Assembly: GCA_036852015.1 (NCBI GenBank)
Contig: JAANDG010000441.1
Coordinates: 60,394-124,393 of the forward strand
DNA from: Pelodera strongyloides
Lineage: Eukaryota; Nematoda; Chromadorea; Rhabditida; Rhabditidae
Direction of reading: 5' to 3'
Length of the DNA stretch: 64,000 nucleotides
Under the pieces are notes generated by a model. That model made no database searches and was not told the DNA's origin. It saw only the letters and a list, made by a program, of their open reading frames with translations. Made by a program: the position numbers and the translations under genes. Of this stretch, positions 10,260 to 23,700 are shown piece by piece (positions within the stretch are counted from its first letter, which is position 1; each line of letters begins with the position of its first letter).

Positions 10260-13200
10260 ATGAAGCGCTTTCTCCTCTGTGTCTGCCTCACCGTATGGGT
10301 CAAAGCTGAACTAAAGCGAGGTTAGTGTTTTAGTTATACTTTGAATATTAATAAATCAATACAATTTTTGGATGTTTTCTTTCCAACTATGGAAACGAAT
10401 TCCTGACATTCTGCTTTAATTCATAGATTATGAGTTTGTCAATATTTCTTGACAAAATGTGTGTGTGTTTTCCTCAACCCCCAATCCGCTTGACCGCTTG
10501 ATGCTTGATCATATATATTTACACGAAATTCAAAGCGAAATGCGTGCAGTTATGACAGTTGGCAGAATTGTTGGTATACTAGAAACCGGCAATTTTCTGT
10601 GTCATTGCGGAACAAGTTTTTAAAACCATGAATAATAATAATAATAATAATAATATGGTTTATTGGAAGACAAGAAATAAATAAACAAAGAAAGAGCATG
10701 CAGTGTAATAATGGACAACTAATGTCAAATGTCAACCAACAGGACCCCTAAGACACGGCGCTTCACAACGCACGTATACTGACGAGGGACCAAAAGGATG
10801 GTGAATAAATGTTATATTCGTTTTATGATATGATGATAGATTGTTCCAGAAACGCTCGAATACTGGCAGGAAAAGGGTCGGGAGCGGTTAAAAGCTCAGC
10901 TATTTGAATCTTCTGGTATCTTATCATTTTTTATCTTTCTTTTATGCCAAGCCCAAGTCCAGTACCTAATCCCCAATATTCCTCTATGATAACATGGATA
11001 TTTCAGTTTTTTTTTACATAGAAACAAATTCCCCTGTATGCTAAATTGACGAGTGAACAATGTATGTGATATATTTGGGATTCACATGCCTCAATTTTCG
11101 GAATTGCCAAAAAGATGCCAATTATGGTATACAGTATAAGTATAGTATACAGTATAATATAATATAAGTATGCAGTACGGAAGTATACGGAAGTAGCATA
11201 CAGTACGGAAGTATAAGTTACCTTAGTTGCCTAATGATCATATTATTCTAGGTGCTCGTCCAAAAAATGTGATTTTCTTTCTGGGCGACGGAATGGGAAT
11301 ATCCATTGTTTCTGCCAGTAGAATCTACAGAGCACAAAAAAGGAAAGACGGTGACTTGGGAAAGAACCATTTATTTGAAGATTTTCCAACTTCTGGACTG
11401 GTCAAGGTGGATATTCTAATTTGTTAAACAAGGTTATTCATATGCATACACTTTGTTTGCTGTTGAGATATATGCAGTGCAGGGTGCCGGAGCGTACCAT
11501 CGTCTTTCAACAAAAAAAAATTGAGAAGCAAGAAAATAAAAATGTCCACGAGTTGTATTCAAATGAATATAATAATAAGTAAGAATTGCCCAGTTACTTG
11601 CATAAGTAAACAACGTCCGAAATACTTTTCAAAACCGGCTGTTACACTTCTTTAAAAAAAATCTTAACGCAAAGTAACAAACACACAAATTTCAGACACA
11701 TTCTTTTGACTACCAAGTGACCGATTCTGCAGCTGCGGCAGTGGCACTATTTGCTGGGCAAAAGGTCGCACTATCATTATATTTATTCTACTTTATAGGA
11801 TTCAAGCCATTTTGTATCCCGTCAGAATATTTTTAGCCAGGACTTCATTCATCTGCTGTATTTAGTCAAGTATAACACCGAAATCAAACTTCTATGTGCT
11901 TCTGATGTTTACTACAAATGAGTCGTGGAATATTGATGTTAGGCAGTAAACTTTAGCGAAACATTATGAGAATAACAAATGTTGAATGTTGTCACTAATT
12001 ATTAGGTTGAAGAAGAATTTTTACTCCAAAAACCAGGTTATTCGAATACCTGCGATGAAGGTCTCACTACGCACATAAATGATGGAATAGCGGAGTTGGC
12101 CCTGAAAGCAGGTAAACTTTAAATGGGATGTAGTGAGCCCATTTGTCCCAATATCGGCTCGCACACAACGTGTGCACGGCCAACTTGCCGAAGGTGAAAC
12201 ACTCTGATTCTGATCCTCAGCCGCGCAGCGCCGAAATGCGTAGCCGCGTCCGAGGGAAAAGATTGCAAATTTGCATTGAAAAAATCGTGACATAGAGAAG
12301 CCTCTTTCCTGCGTCTCTGCCGTTCCTGAGCTGCGCGCCTGAGAACGTAGCACGCTACATGACTATTTTAGGGATGAACGTCGGTTTTGTGACAACAACG
12401 CGAATCACACATGCAACACCGGCCGCATTGTATGCAAAAGGAGTTAATCGGTAGAAAATTGGATAATATCATAGCTCGTAACTAGGTGAGAATAATATTT
12501 TTTTTTGAATCTTTAATTTAGAACGCTTGAAACGGACGCACAGACAAAGGGCACAAAATGTAAGGATATCGCATCACAATTGCTACAGTACCCTGCAAGT
12601 GAATTCAAGGTAAGGTGATTATTTTGGGATCGATTTATGTTCAGAGCAAACATAATTCTAACTTTTACTTTCACTATATTTAGAAAACATTGTTAAACGT
12701 GGAAACGTATGTTTGGCAACCACATTTGCATGTATTGTATGCAAATTACGGTGCCCATCTAGGGACATTTCCGGGCAAATGCATGCTGTAGTCTGTAGTT
12801 TGTATTCTTGTATTTGTCTTACTGTAGGTTCTTCTCGGCGGCGGTACCAGTGTGTTGACGCCAAATTCGAATGGCGGCAACCGTACCGATGGCAGAGACA
12901 TCCGAAAAGAGTGGAAGGAACTCGGAGGGCACAGAGAAGTAATCAATACGGCAGAAGAGCTAAAATCAATAAATGTCAGTGATGCTGACTACTTACTGGG
13001 TGAGAATTAATTATTTGAAAAGTAATATCTGTACTTGGGTCTCTCAATCTGGAATGGCCAAGAGGCCCTGTGGGACGCTTATGTAAATACCTGGAAAAAT
13101 ACGTTGGCGCCGTGCTTTCCATATTGCACTAGCGAGTTTCACAACAATGTCTATTTGTAAACGATTACTGTGCGTTACGCTAGTTGGCTAGCTATAAAAG

Positions 13201-16024
13201 ATCACATCTAGAATTGTAAATTGTAACCGCTGAAAATCAAGCATGCTAGTGCACAATATTCCTATTACGAGGCCACACTGTTGTGAATATTCTAGTACTG
13301 TGATTCAATGAATTGCAAATAATTGCTTTGTTGACAAGTCTTGTTTTTTATTTTCAGGCACCTTTTCTCCAGACAACTTCCCCTTCTTTCTTGACCAAGA
13401 AAAATCGGGAAACCTTTCGACGCCTCGACTTGTCGACATGACAGAAAAGGCAATCCAAGTATTGAAGAAAGAGGACAAGGGATTCTTTTTGATGGTTGAA
13501 GGTATGTGAAAGGTTAGGCAGGGAGGGAAAGCTTGGGTAGGGGGGCCCGGAATTGGCAACCCACATGGGACAATAAGCAGACAAGCCAAGCCTGCAACTG
13601 CAAATTTGTTGTGCCCGTCCGAAGCTTCCGGCACCAAATTAACTAGGATACATAGGATATTCGTATCACATGCCAATTTCCCAAAGTAGGTACAATACGG
13701 CTGCAAGATATTCTCAGGTGGTCTGATCGACTACGGCGAGCACTACAATCAACTGCATCTCGCCTTTGGAGAATTGAACGAATTCGAATTGGCAATTCAA
13801 AAGGTATTCGAACTACATTTTGAGAAATACTATGGCTATATCTTGCCGTACATCCTTTCATTTATGGTTGATCAAAATCATCAAAATTCCCTGTCCCATT
13901 TATTTCACCAGAGGCCATGTTCAGCACTCAATTGGGGAATTCCTGTCTTTTTCTCCGCGTGTCTCACACTAGAATTCCATTTTCTGTACCCAGGGACTAT
14001 TTCCCCGAGGGTAAGTGGTGAATATGGTCTCAGGTGAAGTTATGAGTAACGACTTTTGATGATGGCAATTGCTCGCTAGACTAGAGCCCAGAGGAAGCAC
14101 CCGAGTTCAATTTATAGTTTAGGCCCTAGAGATGACTGACCCCGAGGAGACCCTCATTGTAGTGACTGCAGATCACTCGCATGCACTCTCCTTACCCGGG
14201 TACATGCCGAACGAAGTGGATATATTGGGTATGTTGATTACAAGAACTGCATGAATGACTCAAATGTAAATCAATTGAAACTCCAATTAGACCTGCAAAA
14301 CTTTGCAAATTGCAATGCAATGATTTGCAAAACTTGAACTGCCTGACGCCATTACCTATACATTACGCTTGATTTCCATTGTTTTATTATCAAATTACCT
14401 GGTTGCTAATCAACGACAACACGGCGAGTTATATACTACTTTCTTTTCATCACTTCAGTGTGATGCACACCATGCGGTGTGTTATTTAATAAATAAATAA
14501 ATATTTCCACACTTCCATTTCTTAAAAAAAAAATGCGGAACCTTAGGCGTAAAACTGAAAAGAAAGGGGCGGCGAGTTGCGAAGCTAAACGAGACTTGCT
14601 GTAGGCCCCTTTTTTACAGCGTTGTTATTAAAAACCTACCCACATATTCCCTTTAACATCAGGTAATCACGTTCCAATCTTTGATTACGACAAAGTTGCG
14701 GAATCGCCGAACTCCATGCCGGGTGTCTATTTTGCAGTCGGACCAGGCTACGTCACCAAGCCGGACTTTGACATTGAAGAGAGCAGTGAGTTATTTTTTA
14801 TCTTACGTCATCGAATTTTGATGTTTTTATTGAATCCGCTATTTTATATTAGATCAAATGCTGTTCGTTGATTGGATTTCGTCTTATCGAAATCGTACCG
14901 AAGAACATATAAGAGAATCTACACTAAAAAACTAGCACACATTTTATGGTAATTACACGTAATTATGCAATTATGCTATTATGGGCCATTATACTTTACA
15001 GAAGATCTGCACTTCCGCACCCCAGCTGGCATACCGATGGCAATGGGCGCGCACGGGGGAGACGATGTTGGCATTTGGACTAATGGGCCAGGGCATAGGT
15101 GAGTTTGTTGCTTTACGTAGGAAACGGACAAACCCATTTGGTGAGGATTCCCGGTTTTTTGTAAGCCAAACCATTTGATGACCACTTGATGACCTTGCCC
15201 TGACGAAGTTTTCACGAAAATAGTGTCTAGTGAGTTGTATCCCTTTTAAAGTGTATCCCTTTAAAAAAATGTATCCCTTTTAAAGACAACCGTTTTCCAA
15301 ATATGAAATACCTATTGTCCACGGTTGTTGAAAATTTATCTACAATTCGGCAAAGAAGTGTCATAAGTGATGTCGCTACTTCTCGTGTTCTAGCGGTTGT
15401 TGTTCTTCTGTGTTGGTGGAATTCAGCTCCGTACTAATAAACCTTGAGTTGAGAAAATCGATGTGTCTACTATTTTTCAGCTTGTTTACTGGAAGTCTGG
15501 AGAATACAGAAGTGGCGTTCAGAATAAAATATTTACTGTGTCTTTTGAAAAACGAAAACATATGCGACCAAACTGGATGTGAGTTGATCTTAGTTTTCCA
15601 AAATGCTTCTTATTTACACCTCGTTCCAATACATTGTTCAGTTGTAAAGAGGTTTTTCTGTTGTTGCTTCCAATATACTTGCATTGCTACTTTCATGATT
15701 TATTTGGTTTCCAAGTGTGGTTTCCACTACACTACACGAGAATATTTTTTACTTTTTCATATTATATATGCAAGTTTCGTGCAGAAATACGGTAGTATTG
15801 GCAGAATCACACCGAATTTTTGGAATACTTGGAAACCCCATTAGCATAGTTTCATTTCAGATCTCGCTCCAAGGAGTCGTGTTGTAATGGTTCTTGCTCT
15901 TTGCCTAGTAATAGCAATGAGCGCTTGTGCTATGCTAATTATCCTACTCTACCGGTCGAACAGAAAAACTGGGTACAGTACGAAGGCGAAAGTACTTCCA
16001 GCTACTTCTTTGGAAATGTCTTAA
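10260..16024 (+). CDS. Alkaline phosphatase 1 (membrane-anchored), 15 exons, 537 aa
   Basis: Zn/Mg phosphomonoesterase of the secretory route. Exons: 10260-10320, 10850-10915, 11252-11406, 11696-11764, 12006-12111, 12372-12450, 12522-12609, 12828-12999, 13358-13501, 13718-13803, 14123-14228, 14663-14785, 15002-15098, 15481-15578, 15861-16024. Start [10 protein letters not shown] is a signal peptide. Catalytic parts in order: FFLGDGMG (metal Asp), VTDSAAAAV (nucleophile Ser), [10 protein letters not shown] (Mg His and Thr), a GVNR arginine, [17 protein letters not shown] (Mg Glu, Zn Asp and His), VTADHSHAL (Zn Asp-His) and [10 protein letters not shown] (last Zn His). The usual Thr ending the DSxxxxT signature is Val. 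It ends with a ~23-residue hydrophobic helix and a short basic tail, so it is anchored by a helix rather than an obvious GPI signal. First of three tandem paralogues. Confidence 0.93.
15704..15842. mobile_element. TGGGGTTTSCAAG inverted-repeat element, phosphatase 1 intron 14
   Basis: Left GGTTTCCAAGTGTGGTTTCC and right TGGAATACTTGGAAACCCCA. The interior word CAGAAATACGGTAGTATTGG also occurs in the 30.9 kb copy, placing it in the same family. Confidence 0.7.
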
Positions 16025-17823
16025 GCAATTATCAGTTGAGAATAATTGTAGTTATGGACGTTATGGTCCGTGAGGGTAAAGTGTAGTGCATTATTAAGAG
16101 AACGAACAATTACCTATATATTTTTTTCTTTTTGTTCATTAAAGTTGCCACAATTGTTTGATTGTTCAAGGTCGCTTATTTCCAGTTTCATATTTCAATT
16201 TTAGTTCCAAAAGATATACTGAAACTGCGATATGAAAAACATGGGACTGAAGTAAGCATGTAGCCTTATTTGAATAATTATTAGCTCAATCACTAATTAG
16301 TGATAAAGAATTACAATAATAATTCTCCGTTATTAATTTAAACACGGGCAGGGAAATATCAATTTTCGTCAAAAGGCACGTGTCTGGACAAGACACTAGA
16401 CGACTGTGAATCATATGTGAACTTTTTTTTTGATAAAGAAATTGAGTATGTTTACTTTACACTCCGTCTTTATTTTTGATATTTATTGTTATAACTCTAG
16501 TCACTAAATACAGGTCTGTGATTTTTTTTATTGATTGTGCACGAAAAAAAAATGATAAAAGATTATTACAGCATTTTTATTTTCCTTGATAATTATATCA
16601 TTTGAAAACAAATAAAGTTTACTATAACATTAAAATACATTTATGTTAGGTTTTAGGCAACACCTTATTTTTAAGCATTTGTTTTTGAGCTCCAAGCATT
16701 TTTCTCTTTGTAAAATCAGACGAAATGCAGTTTCTTTTTCGGAATAAGGCTAATTTTCCAGCAAAATAAGTGCCTTTTCCTATAGAGTGGTGCAGATTTG
16801 GACTTCGAAAGTACCCATGAACTATTTTTTTAACTGGAAGTGTTGCTAGAACTATAAAAGTAACTAGTTTCTAGTCTACCACTGTTGTATTAATATTTGA
16901 ACTACAGAATCGGATTACTGTACGCTTTATGCAAATTGCGGCTTAGTTTGTAATTTTTGTTGCCAATTTTTGAACCCGGCTTATTATTTTGCCACGGATG
17001 GAAATAAACCATGAAAAAAATAAAACTTTTACGCCACAAGAGCGTGCTCCTTTATTCAAGAGTGGTTCAATACAACGTTTCAAAGCTTATGACTTGTTCC
17101 GCAGAGGTCCTGCATTAGGCGACGAGTTCCAGATGACAAATTGCTTTTGTTTTTTTTCTGATTGGTTAACCTGTATATTTCACAGACTTGACTTTCGATA
17201 ATAAATGGGACCAAATTAGAACAATGTATTGATCGTATTTTAATTTTACAGTTATGATTGAATACTTTTTTATTTGATATAAACGCTTGCTGTTTCTTTA
17301 TGACAATTTTTTGGTGTTGTATTGGTATTGTTTGTTTTTCTTGCATCGGAGATGCGCTATCTAATTATCAAGGCGAAGTAAATTTTTGGAATTATTTAAC
17401 CTTCGAAAACAGATGGAAGCGAAATACCAGCCGGTTTTTGAAACGCATCTCAAATCTCTGCATTCTTATGCAGTTATGCTAAGTGGGGTCGAATTGGGGT
17501 CTATTTTTTATTCTAATTTATGCTCATTTGCATATGATGCATAAGAAAGCAAGGATACGCGATACGTTTCAAAAAATCGGCCGGTATTTCGCTATAATTG
17601 TATTCCAGTATCTCCATTTTATGACCATTTGCTAGAGAATTACAATTAGGCATTATGAGAGGTTTAGGCTAGGGTTTCGTTTTTCTAGAAGATTTGCATT
17701 TTATCGGACGAAAGTGACTTCTAAGCTACAGCTATGCTATAGCCTATAGCTATACCATTTAACTTTGTCGAGGCTTATTTATTATACGTTCTTTTCAGCG
17801 TTCAGGATATAGTTTTAGTTATT
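16025..17823. other. Spacer between phosphatases 1 and 2
   Basis: No gene supported. AATAAA at about 16611 could end the phosphatase 1 transcript. It holds one copy of a dispersed repeat (about 17085-17145, with relatives at 35850-35925 and 42900-42975) and one CCGGCCGG-type TTAA element (17415-17594). Confidence 0.65.
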
Positions 17824-20800
17824 ATGCGCATATTTCAATTATTTTCCCTGGTTTTTGTCACACAGAATATCGTCAGCTCACACTTGGGTACGTTATTTTT
17901 TCATGTTCTTTTATGATTGTTTTGTGAAATTACATGTGATATTAAAAATATCAATACTAGTAAAAACATTGCAAATAGCTATTTCAGTGTTTGAAACACG
18001 GAAACTGAACACTGTCACTTTTACTATTTTAACCCTTACGAGTCTTAGTGTCAGTGAAAAAAAAACACTGAAAACTGAATATTTTTGACATGTCGTTGTG
18101 CCCTTCGCTGACTTTTCACCATCAGGCTCTATTATAACTTTATCATTAATTCAAGGGACATAAGTTTTACGATTTCAGGTAAAACAAAAGAATACTGGGA
18201 TAAAATAGCTCGTGACAGATTAGACGGAATGAGTATACGGAAACCGAGAGAAGGTTTGGTTTTTATTTGGTAATTCAAAACCGTTTCTTGTTAGTTTTCG
18301 CTCAACTAATCAATCACTTCTCAGGACCTCAGAGGCGGCCGGAATATAATTTATAATTGTATATTTAGTCCTACAAAATACTGATTCCAGTCTATCAATA
18401 TCTAAAGCTCCATGAACAATTCATATGCGTACAGTACACTATTACGTCACAATAAATCGCTGAATTTAGAAGTCATTCGTCCGAAGAACATAATTCTATT
18501 TATTGGTGATGGCATGGGCATCGCTACCGTAACTGGAGCGCGAGCGGCAAAAGCGCGCCAATTCAAAAAAGATGATGCGCAATTATATTTTGAAGATTTT
18601 GATTACACAGGACTAGTAAAGGTTGGTATGGGCTTCTGATCTTTTGAAAGTAGCTAAGGTCTTTACTGATGTTGAAAAGTTTCTACAAACTGTCAAATCC
18701 ATCCAAATATTTCGATGAAAAAGTGAGAAAGAGAAAACGAGAGTTTTTCTGTGTGTTTCAGACCTCTTCACTATCATCCCATATCACCGATTCAGCAGCT
18801 GGAGCCGTGGCATTGCTCACGGGTTGGAAGGTGAATAATATTTCTGGTTTCTAAGCATAGTTCTTTATCTCATAAATAACCTTGCTTCCTGAGCGTAACG
18901 CGCATCATCCAAACATACAATCAAACAAACAAACAAAGCTCTCGACTTTATATAATAAGATATAGGTTGAAAGGCTCAATGCCAGAGCAAGAACGGGAGA
19001 ATTTTCGTGTGGTTGCCCTCATAACTACGTTCCCTTTTATTCTAGTCGGGGATTCAAGGCTGGAAAGATGAAAAATTACAAATTGATGGCAAGTCTGAAT
19101 CTTGTTGTTATAATCTGAAAACCCAACTATTTGTGAATTTCTAGGTGGAAAACGCAAACCTTTTGACTAAACCAGGTGCCGACATGAATTGTTCGGAGGG
19201 TATTAGTTCCCACATAAATGATGGAATACCCGAACTGGCGCTCAGACAAGGTATATCTTAAATTGAACATCAGCCTTTTGCTAATTGTAAGGAGTAAACA
19301 ATTCACCAGTTCTATTGCGACAGAACTTTTATTTTTGTCCCACTTCTTCAGAACAAGTGTTCAAATTCCAGCACGAGTTATTCGGAAAATGTAGAAAGAC
19401 TAAACCACGTGCCATACGCCATACCGGTTTAATTTATCCATTTTGGGTATGAAGAGTGGAGTGGTAACTACAACATCATTAACCCACGCCACACCCGCTG
19501 CCACTTACGCTAAAGGTGTAAGAAGGTTTCATGAAAACGACAATTTAACTGAAGGAACGCAGTGTGTGGATATTGCTAGACAGCTGCTACAGTACCCAGC
19601 TAATGAATTTACCGTAAGTTGGTTGTTCAATAGTTTACCGTAAACCATTATATTTCGCACTGATTTTATAGCTATGTTAGGAAGGGACAACTTTGTATAA
19701 TGTACTGTAAAAAAATTTTTTTTTTTTTTTAAAAAATTTTTTTCGCCCATACTTTTTGGAAAAAAATGCATCCTGTCTCGCCTCTCCTGAGCGAGGTTCT
19801 CTCAGGCGAAAAGCGGGCCTTCGCTTCGTCTCTGCCTGAGTCCGCATTCACCAACACAGCCCTCCCTAGGCTCACGAGTGTCTCTTGCTCTGAATCTCTT
19901 CTGCTCTAGCACACTCTACGCACTCTTTAGTTCCCTGTGAAGGCCTGGGAGGGCTCCCTGTGGTGAATACGGCCTCTGATTTATAATTGTGTAGAAAACC
20001 AGTCAAATCTCTTCAGGTGTTAATGGGCGGTGGGGAGCGACACCTTCGACCTAATTCCTCGAATCAAAACGGAGTCCGAAACGATAATCTGAATATTCTG
20101 GACAAATATCATGAACTGCCGGGTAGTCGAAGAATTGTACAAAACAAGCAAGACCTGTTGAGCATTGATCCCAAAGAAACTGAGCACGTATTAGGTGGGT
20201 TATTTTGTATTTATTTGTATTTACACTAAAAAAACTTTAAGCTTATGCAAATCTATAGGCTTACATCATGCCGTCGAAAACTGCAGACGGTGTGTCATAC
20301 GCCACAGTCGATTCGACTGCTTACCAAGATACACGGGGTTATCAAGTAAATGATACACTTTATCTATCTTTACTACCCCATACACATAAATTACGTTTAC
20401 AATATTTACTTCCTTTTAAAGGGTCAGGCCCATTTTAAATGGCCGCTATTTCTGATGATTCCATCTGATTCTTTATGTCAAATATAGTAGGAAACAATAT
20501 TTTTCTAATTTTCAAGCGCAAAATTCACGCAGTATTCATCAAGTTACCATTGCCAGTCATACCCAACTATTTATCGCAGTTGTCACGCCCTTTCGCGCTC
20601 ATTGGGCAATATGCTCTATTGGGCGTGGCAATTGCGATATTGGCCAATCAGCGCGAATGGGCGTGCCAACTGCGATAAATAGTTGGGTATGAGTGCCCAC
20701 GGTAAATTGATGAATAGTGTGTGAATTTTGCGCATGAAAATTAGAAAAATATTGCATCCTACTATATTTGACATGGAGAACCAGATGGAATCATCAAAAA

Positions 20801-22981
20801 TAGGGGTTATTTGAAATGGGCCTGACCCTTTAAATGTTAACTAAAGAATTGCTCGATGTTTAATTTTTAGGGGTTTTCGAATCGGAACATTTCAAATATC
20901 ACTACGAAACCAAGGACGATCCAAGCATCGTCCGCCTACATGAAATGACAAAGAAAGCGATAGAAATCCTTGAATACCAAAGCGGGGTTTTTGGATATTT
21001 TCTACTCGTTGAAGGTAATTGTCAATTTTTTTTTAATTAGTGACGTTTACATAATTAGATATGTAAAGAAAAATAGTTTTTGTTCATTACAACTGATTAT
21101 TTATTGAGATATTCATATACTCTTTTTATTATGAAAAGCTTGTAGAAAAAAAATTTTCTAGGTGGGCTAATCGATTCCGCCGAACACAAAAATCAATTGA
21201 ATATCGCATTTGACGAGCTGTACGAACTTGAGTTGGCAGTGACAACGGTTTGGTGATTTTACTTTCGATTTATGGGGTTTGCAAGTATGGCCGATTTTCC
21301 TTTCAAGTATCGAAAAATTTACCGTATCTTGGCACTACACGAGAATATCTACAGGCAGTTTTTACGACCGATCGCCACGGGCCACGGGACCATTTTCAAC
21401 AAAAAATGTCTTTGATGGCGGATTTTCTATAGTGCGGATGTGTCAAAATTACGCAAGATTCTGGTAGATTGGCACACTATTTTGAAATTGATACTTACAA
21501 GGAAAACTCGCAATTTTTGGCATACTTGCAAACCCCATTACTGAAATACCTCGTATGTATAAGAATATGTGTCCCGCTATCGCTTATCGGTTTTGTTCAA
21601 CGTATCGGTTGGTTTTTTTTTATAACTTAAATAAGTTGTTTAGGCTCGAGACACTACGGATCCAGCAGAAACACTAATACTGGTGACTGCAGACCACGCA
21701 CATGCACTCACCATTGCCGGTTATGGGAAGAAGGACGAGAGCATACTTTGTACGAAATCCTTATGTTTAGTTTACCCAGTTTAGGCGTTGGACATTTTGT
21801 TGGTCTCCGCCTAGCCTGGCATATAACTATGCAGACTAATGCAGAGGCCTAGCGTATATCCATACCTAAGAAACAGTATAAGTCAATGGCAGCCATTTTG
21901 AGACAGCGACCCGCTAAGAAAAAAGGATTTCGTTGCCGAGAAGAGTGCGGGCCCAGTGCCTGGCATGATGTTTGCAAGCGGGCCTGGATGGGATACGCCA
22001 TTGAATTACACAAAGGAACAAGCAGGTATTTACTGAATGACAATAATTAAATACTGTGCTATCCTTTGCAACTACCAAGTTATGCTTGAGTGCCTGGATT
22101 AATATAATTCTGATCCAACTTTGCGTGATACGAACATATCGTGCATAGGGCACTCCTATTATTTGTCAACCGTCTAATAGCGGTGTGTAGGGAAAGATCC
22201 CCCCCCCCTCCCCCATGAGCAGGTACAGTTATTTGCGCAATCAGGATTCGAGGGTGATAATGATTTTTCAGACGAGATGACATTTCATTCCCCATCCGGT
22301 ATTTTTGCCCATAACGGGAATCATGGTGGGGAAGATGTGGGAATATGGAGTGATGGACCGGGAGCCCGGTGGGAGATTTATCGATTTATTGATTTTTTTT
22401 GCGTTTTTTGACATATTGCAGAGGATATTCCATCACATCAGTATAAGGTGGTATCTTGTAGTTCCATTTACGCCGAGTTTAATAAGTTATTTTATCTATT
22501 TTCTATTAACTAATGTCAAATGTGTATCTGAAATTTTGTAGATTCTTTTCTGGAACGATAGAGAATACCCAAGTTGCGTACACAATCAAACGTCTTTTAT
22601 GTTTGGGAGAGTTTGAGAACCCAATCGACTGCCTTTTACCAAGTGAACTAATGGACACCTTGGAGAAAGGTTAGATGTTTTGCAGTTGCCACGTATGTAT
22701 TTTTTGAAGTAGATTTGGGAAGTTCTAGTAGTTTTTCCCAATAAATCGACGGCGAGAGCAAAACTACAAGCAAACAAGCAAAGTGGATTTGATTGATTCT
22801 AACAATTTCAGAGCCTTTCCGTCCGTCGACAGTTATTCTTTCACTAACGACTGCCATATTCGCCGCGACCACCCTTCTCCTAACATTTTTGATTATCACT
22901 CAACGGAAGAAATTGTCTAAAATGGAAAAATACAACAATTCTGAAGTCTCTCGGGAGGAAAAGTCATTGCTCGATCAATAA
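17824..22981 (+). CDS. Alkaline phosphatase 2 (membrane-anchored), 14 exons, 554 aa
   Basis: Second paralogue. Exons: 17824-17887, 18179-18253, 18470-18621, 18762-18830, 19145-19250, 19447-19613, 20017-20194, 20871-21014, 21162-21247, 21644-21749, 21903-22025, 22272-22368, 22542-22669, 22812-22981. Signal peptide [14 protein letters not shown]. Motifs: [67 protein letters not shown], so all metal and nucleophile positions are kept. The C-terminus has a membrane helix and a Lys/Glu-rich tail. Exon 6 fuses what is two exons in its neighbours. Intron 5 can only be spliced in frame if it ends TTTTGG (19445-19446 is GG, not AG). The stop codon overlaps an AATAAA signal at 22977-22982. Intron 7 contains a foldback element, and intron 9 a TGGGGTTTSCAAG element. 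Confidence 0.92.
19826..19978. mobile_element. Short inverted-repeat element (GAGGCCGTATTCACC family)
   Basis: The right end is GGTGAATACGGCCTC. Relatives lie at 979-1113 (ATP5ME intron 2) and 47366-47548, sharing GAATACGGMCTC ends and inner words such as CTCTTTAGTTCCC and GAGATTCAGAGC. Non-coding. Confidence 0.7.
20416..20832. mobile_element. Foldback TTAA element (AAAGGGTCAGGCCCATTT termini)
   Basis: Nearly perfect palindrome in intron 7 of phosphatase 2: AAAGGGTCAGGCCCATTT at the left and AAATGGGCCTGACCCTTT at the right, with matching inner arms (CAACTATTTATCGCAGTTG and its complement). Both ends are flanked by TTAA, the expected target duplication. No coding capacity. Confidence 0.85.
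21264..21541. mobile_element. TGGGGTTTSCAAG inverted-repeat element, copy in phosphatase 2 intron 9
   Basis: Left TGGGGTTTGCAAGTATGG and right CCATACTTGCAAACCCCA analogue, flanked by TTA on both sides, with an AAATTTACCGTA word inside. Other copies: 15704-15842 (phosphatase 1 intron 14), 29437-30998 (split by the LTR element) and 62343-62483. A 3 bp TTA/TWA target suggests Harbinger-like mobilisation, which is an inference. Confidence 0.75.
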
Positions 22982-23700
22982 ATGTAGAATTTTTGCGTAG
23001 CATTTTTTGAAATAATGTGGAAATTTTTTCATGGGTCATGGCCATGGGACAAGGCAAAGATGCGAGCTCACTGAAGCTAGCAGGCCAGCTAGACAGTTAG
23101 TAATCTACGTCCACATCACGAAACTTTGGCCGGTGCGCGTCCGGCATATGGCATGTGCGCGGCCTACAAAACATGGGTGGGCCCACACACCGCGAACCAC
23201 ATTTCGGACGCAGTGTAGGCCAGATGCCGGCCAAGTTTTTTCAGTGCACGGAAGTAACGCTACATAGAATTTGAACATGATGATATCGAAAAAGCTATTC
23301 CAAAGGCGAACTCTCTAAGCCCTAAGCCTCTAAGCTAAGCCTAATATCATATCACAAAATGCACAAGAGGTGTTGTTTATTATTCCTTTCCTGTAACGCA
23401 ACCTCTATCCTGAACGCTATTCTAATTATTGTGCACTATAAAAAGAACTAAAGTTCATTTTACTCTGGGCAATACTTCACTGATCACAGCGAGAGAAAAG
23501 AGCTGTAGTAATTTTGTGGGTTCATTTGTGTTTATTTTTTATTTGCAAATAATTTATTTTCTCGCATATTATCACTAGTTTCATAATCGGGAAGAAAAAT
23601 TTATTCGATGTTCTGCAGCTCAACTAATGACATAAAAATAATAGGTTCATATTATTAATAATAGGTTATCGTATGAGTAAACCACCTTTCGTTTAGTGTA
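22982..23700. other. Spacer between phosphatases 2 and 3
   Basis: No gene supported. Sequence is mostly AT-rich. A more GC-rich stretch at 23060-23230 with CACATGGC/GCCGGCC-like words is not resolved into a repeat family. TTTCGTTTAG ends 4 bp before the next start codon. Confidence 0.5.

Noticed and set aside
22197..22215. C-rich run as a possible regulatory or G-quadruplex site
   Set aside because: A single short run of C in an intron with no second or third G/C tract close enough to support a quadruplex.
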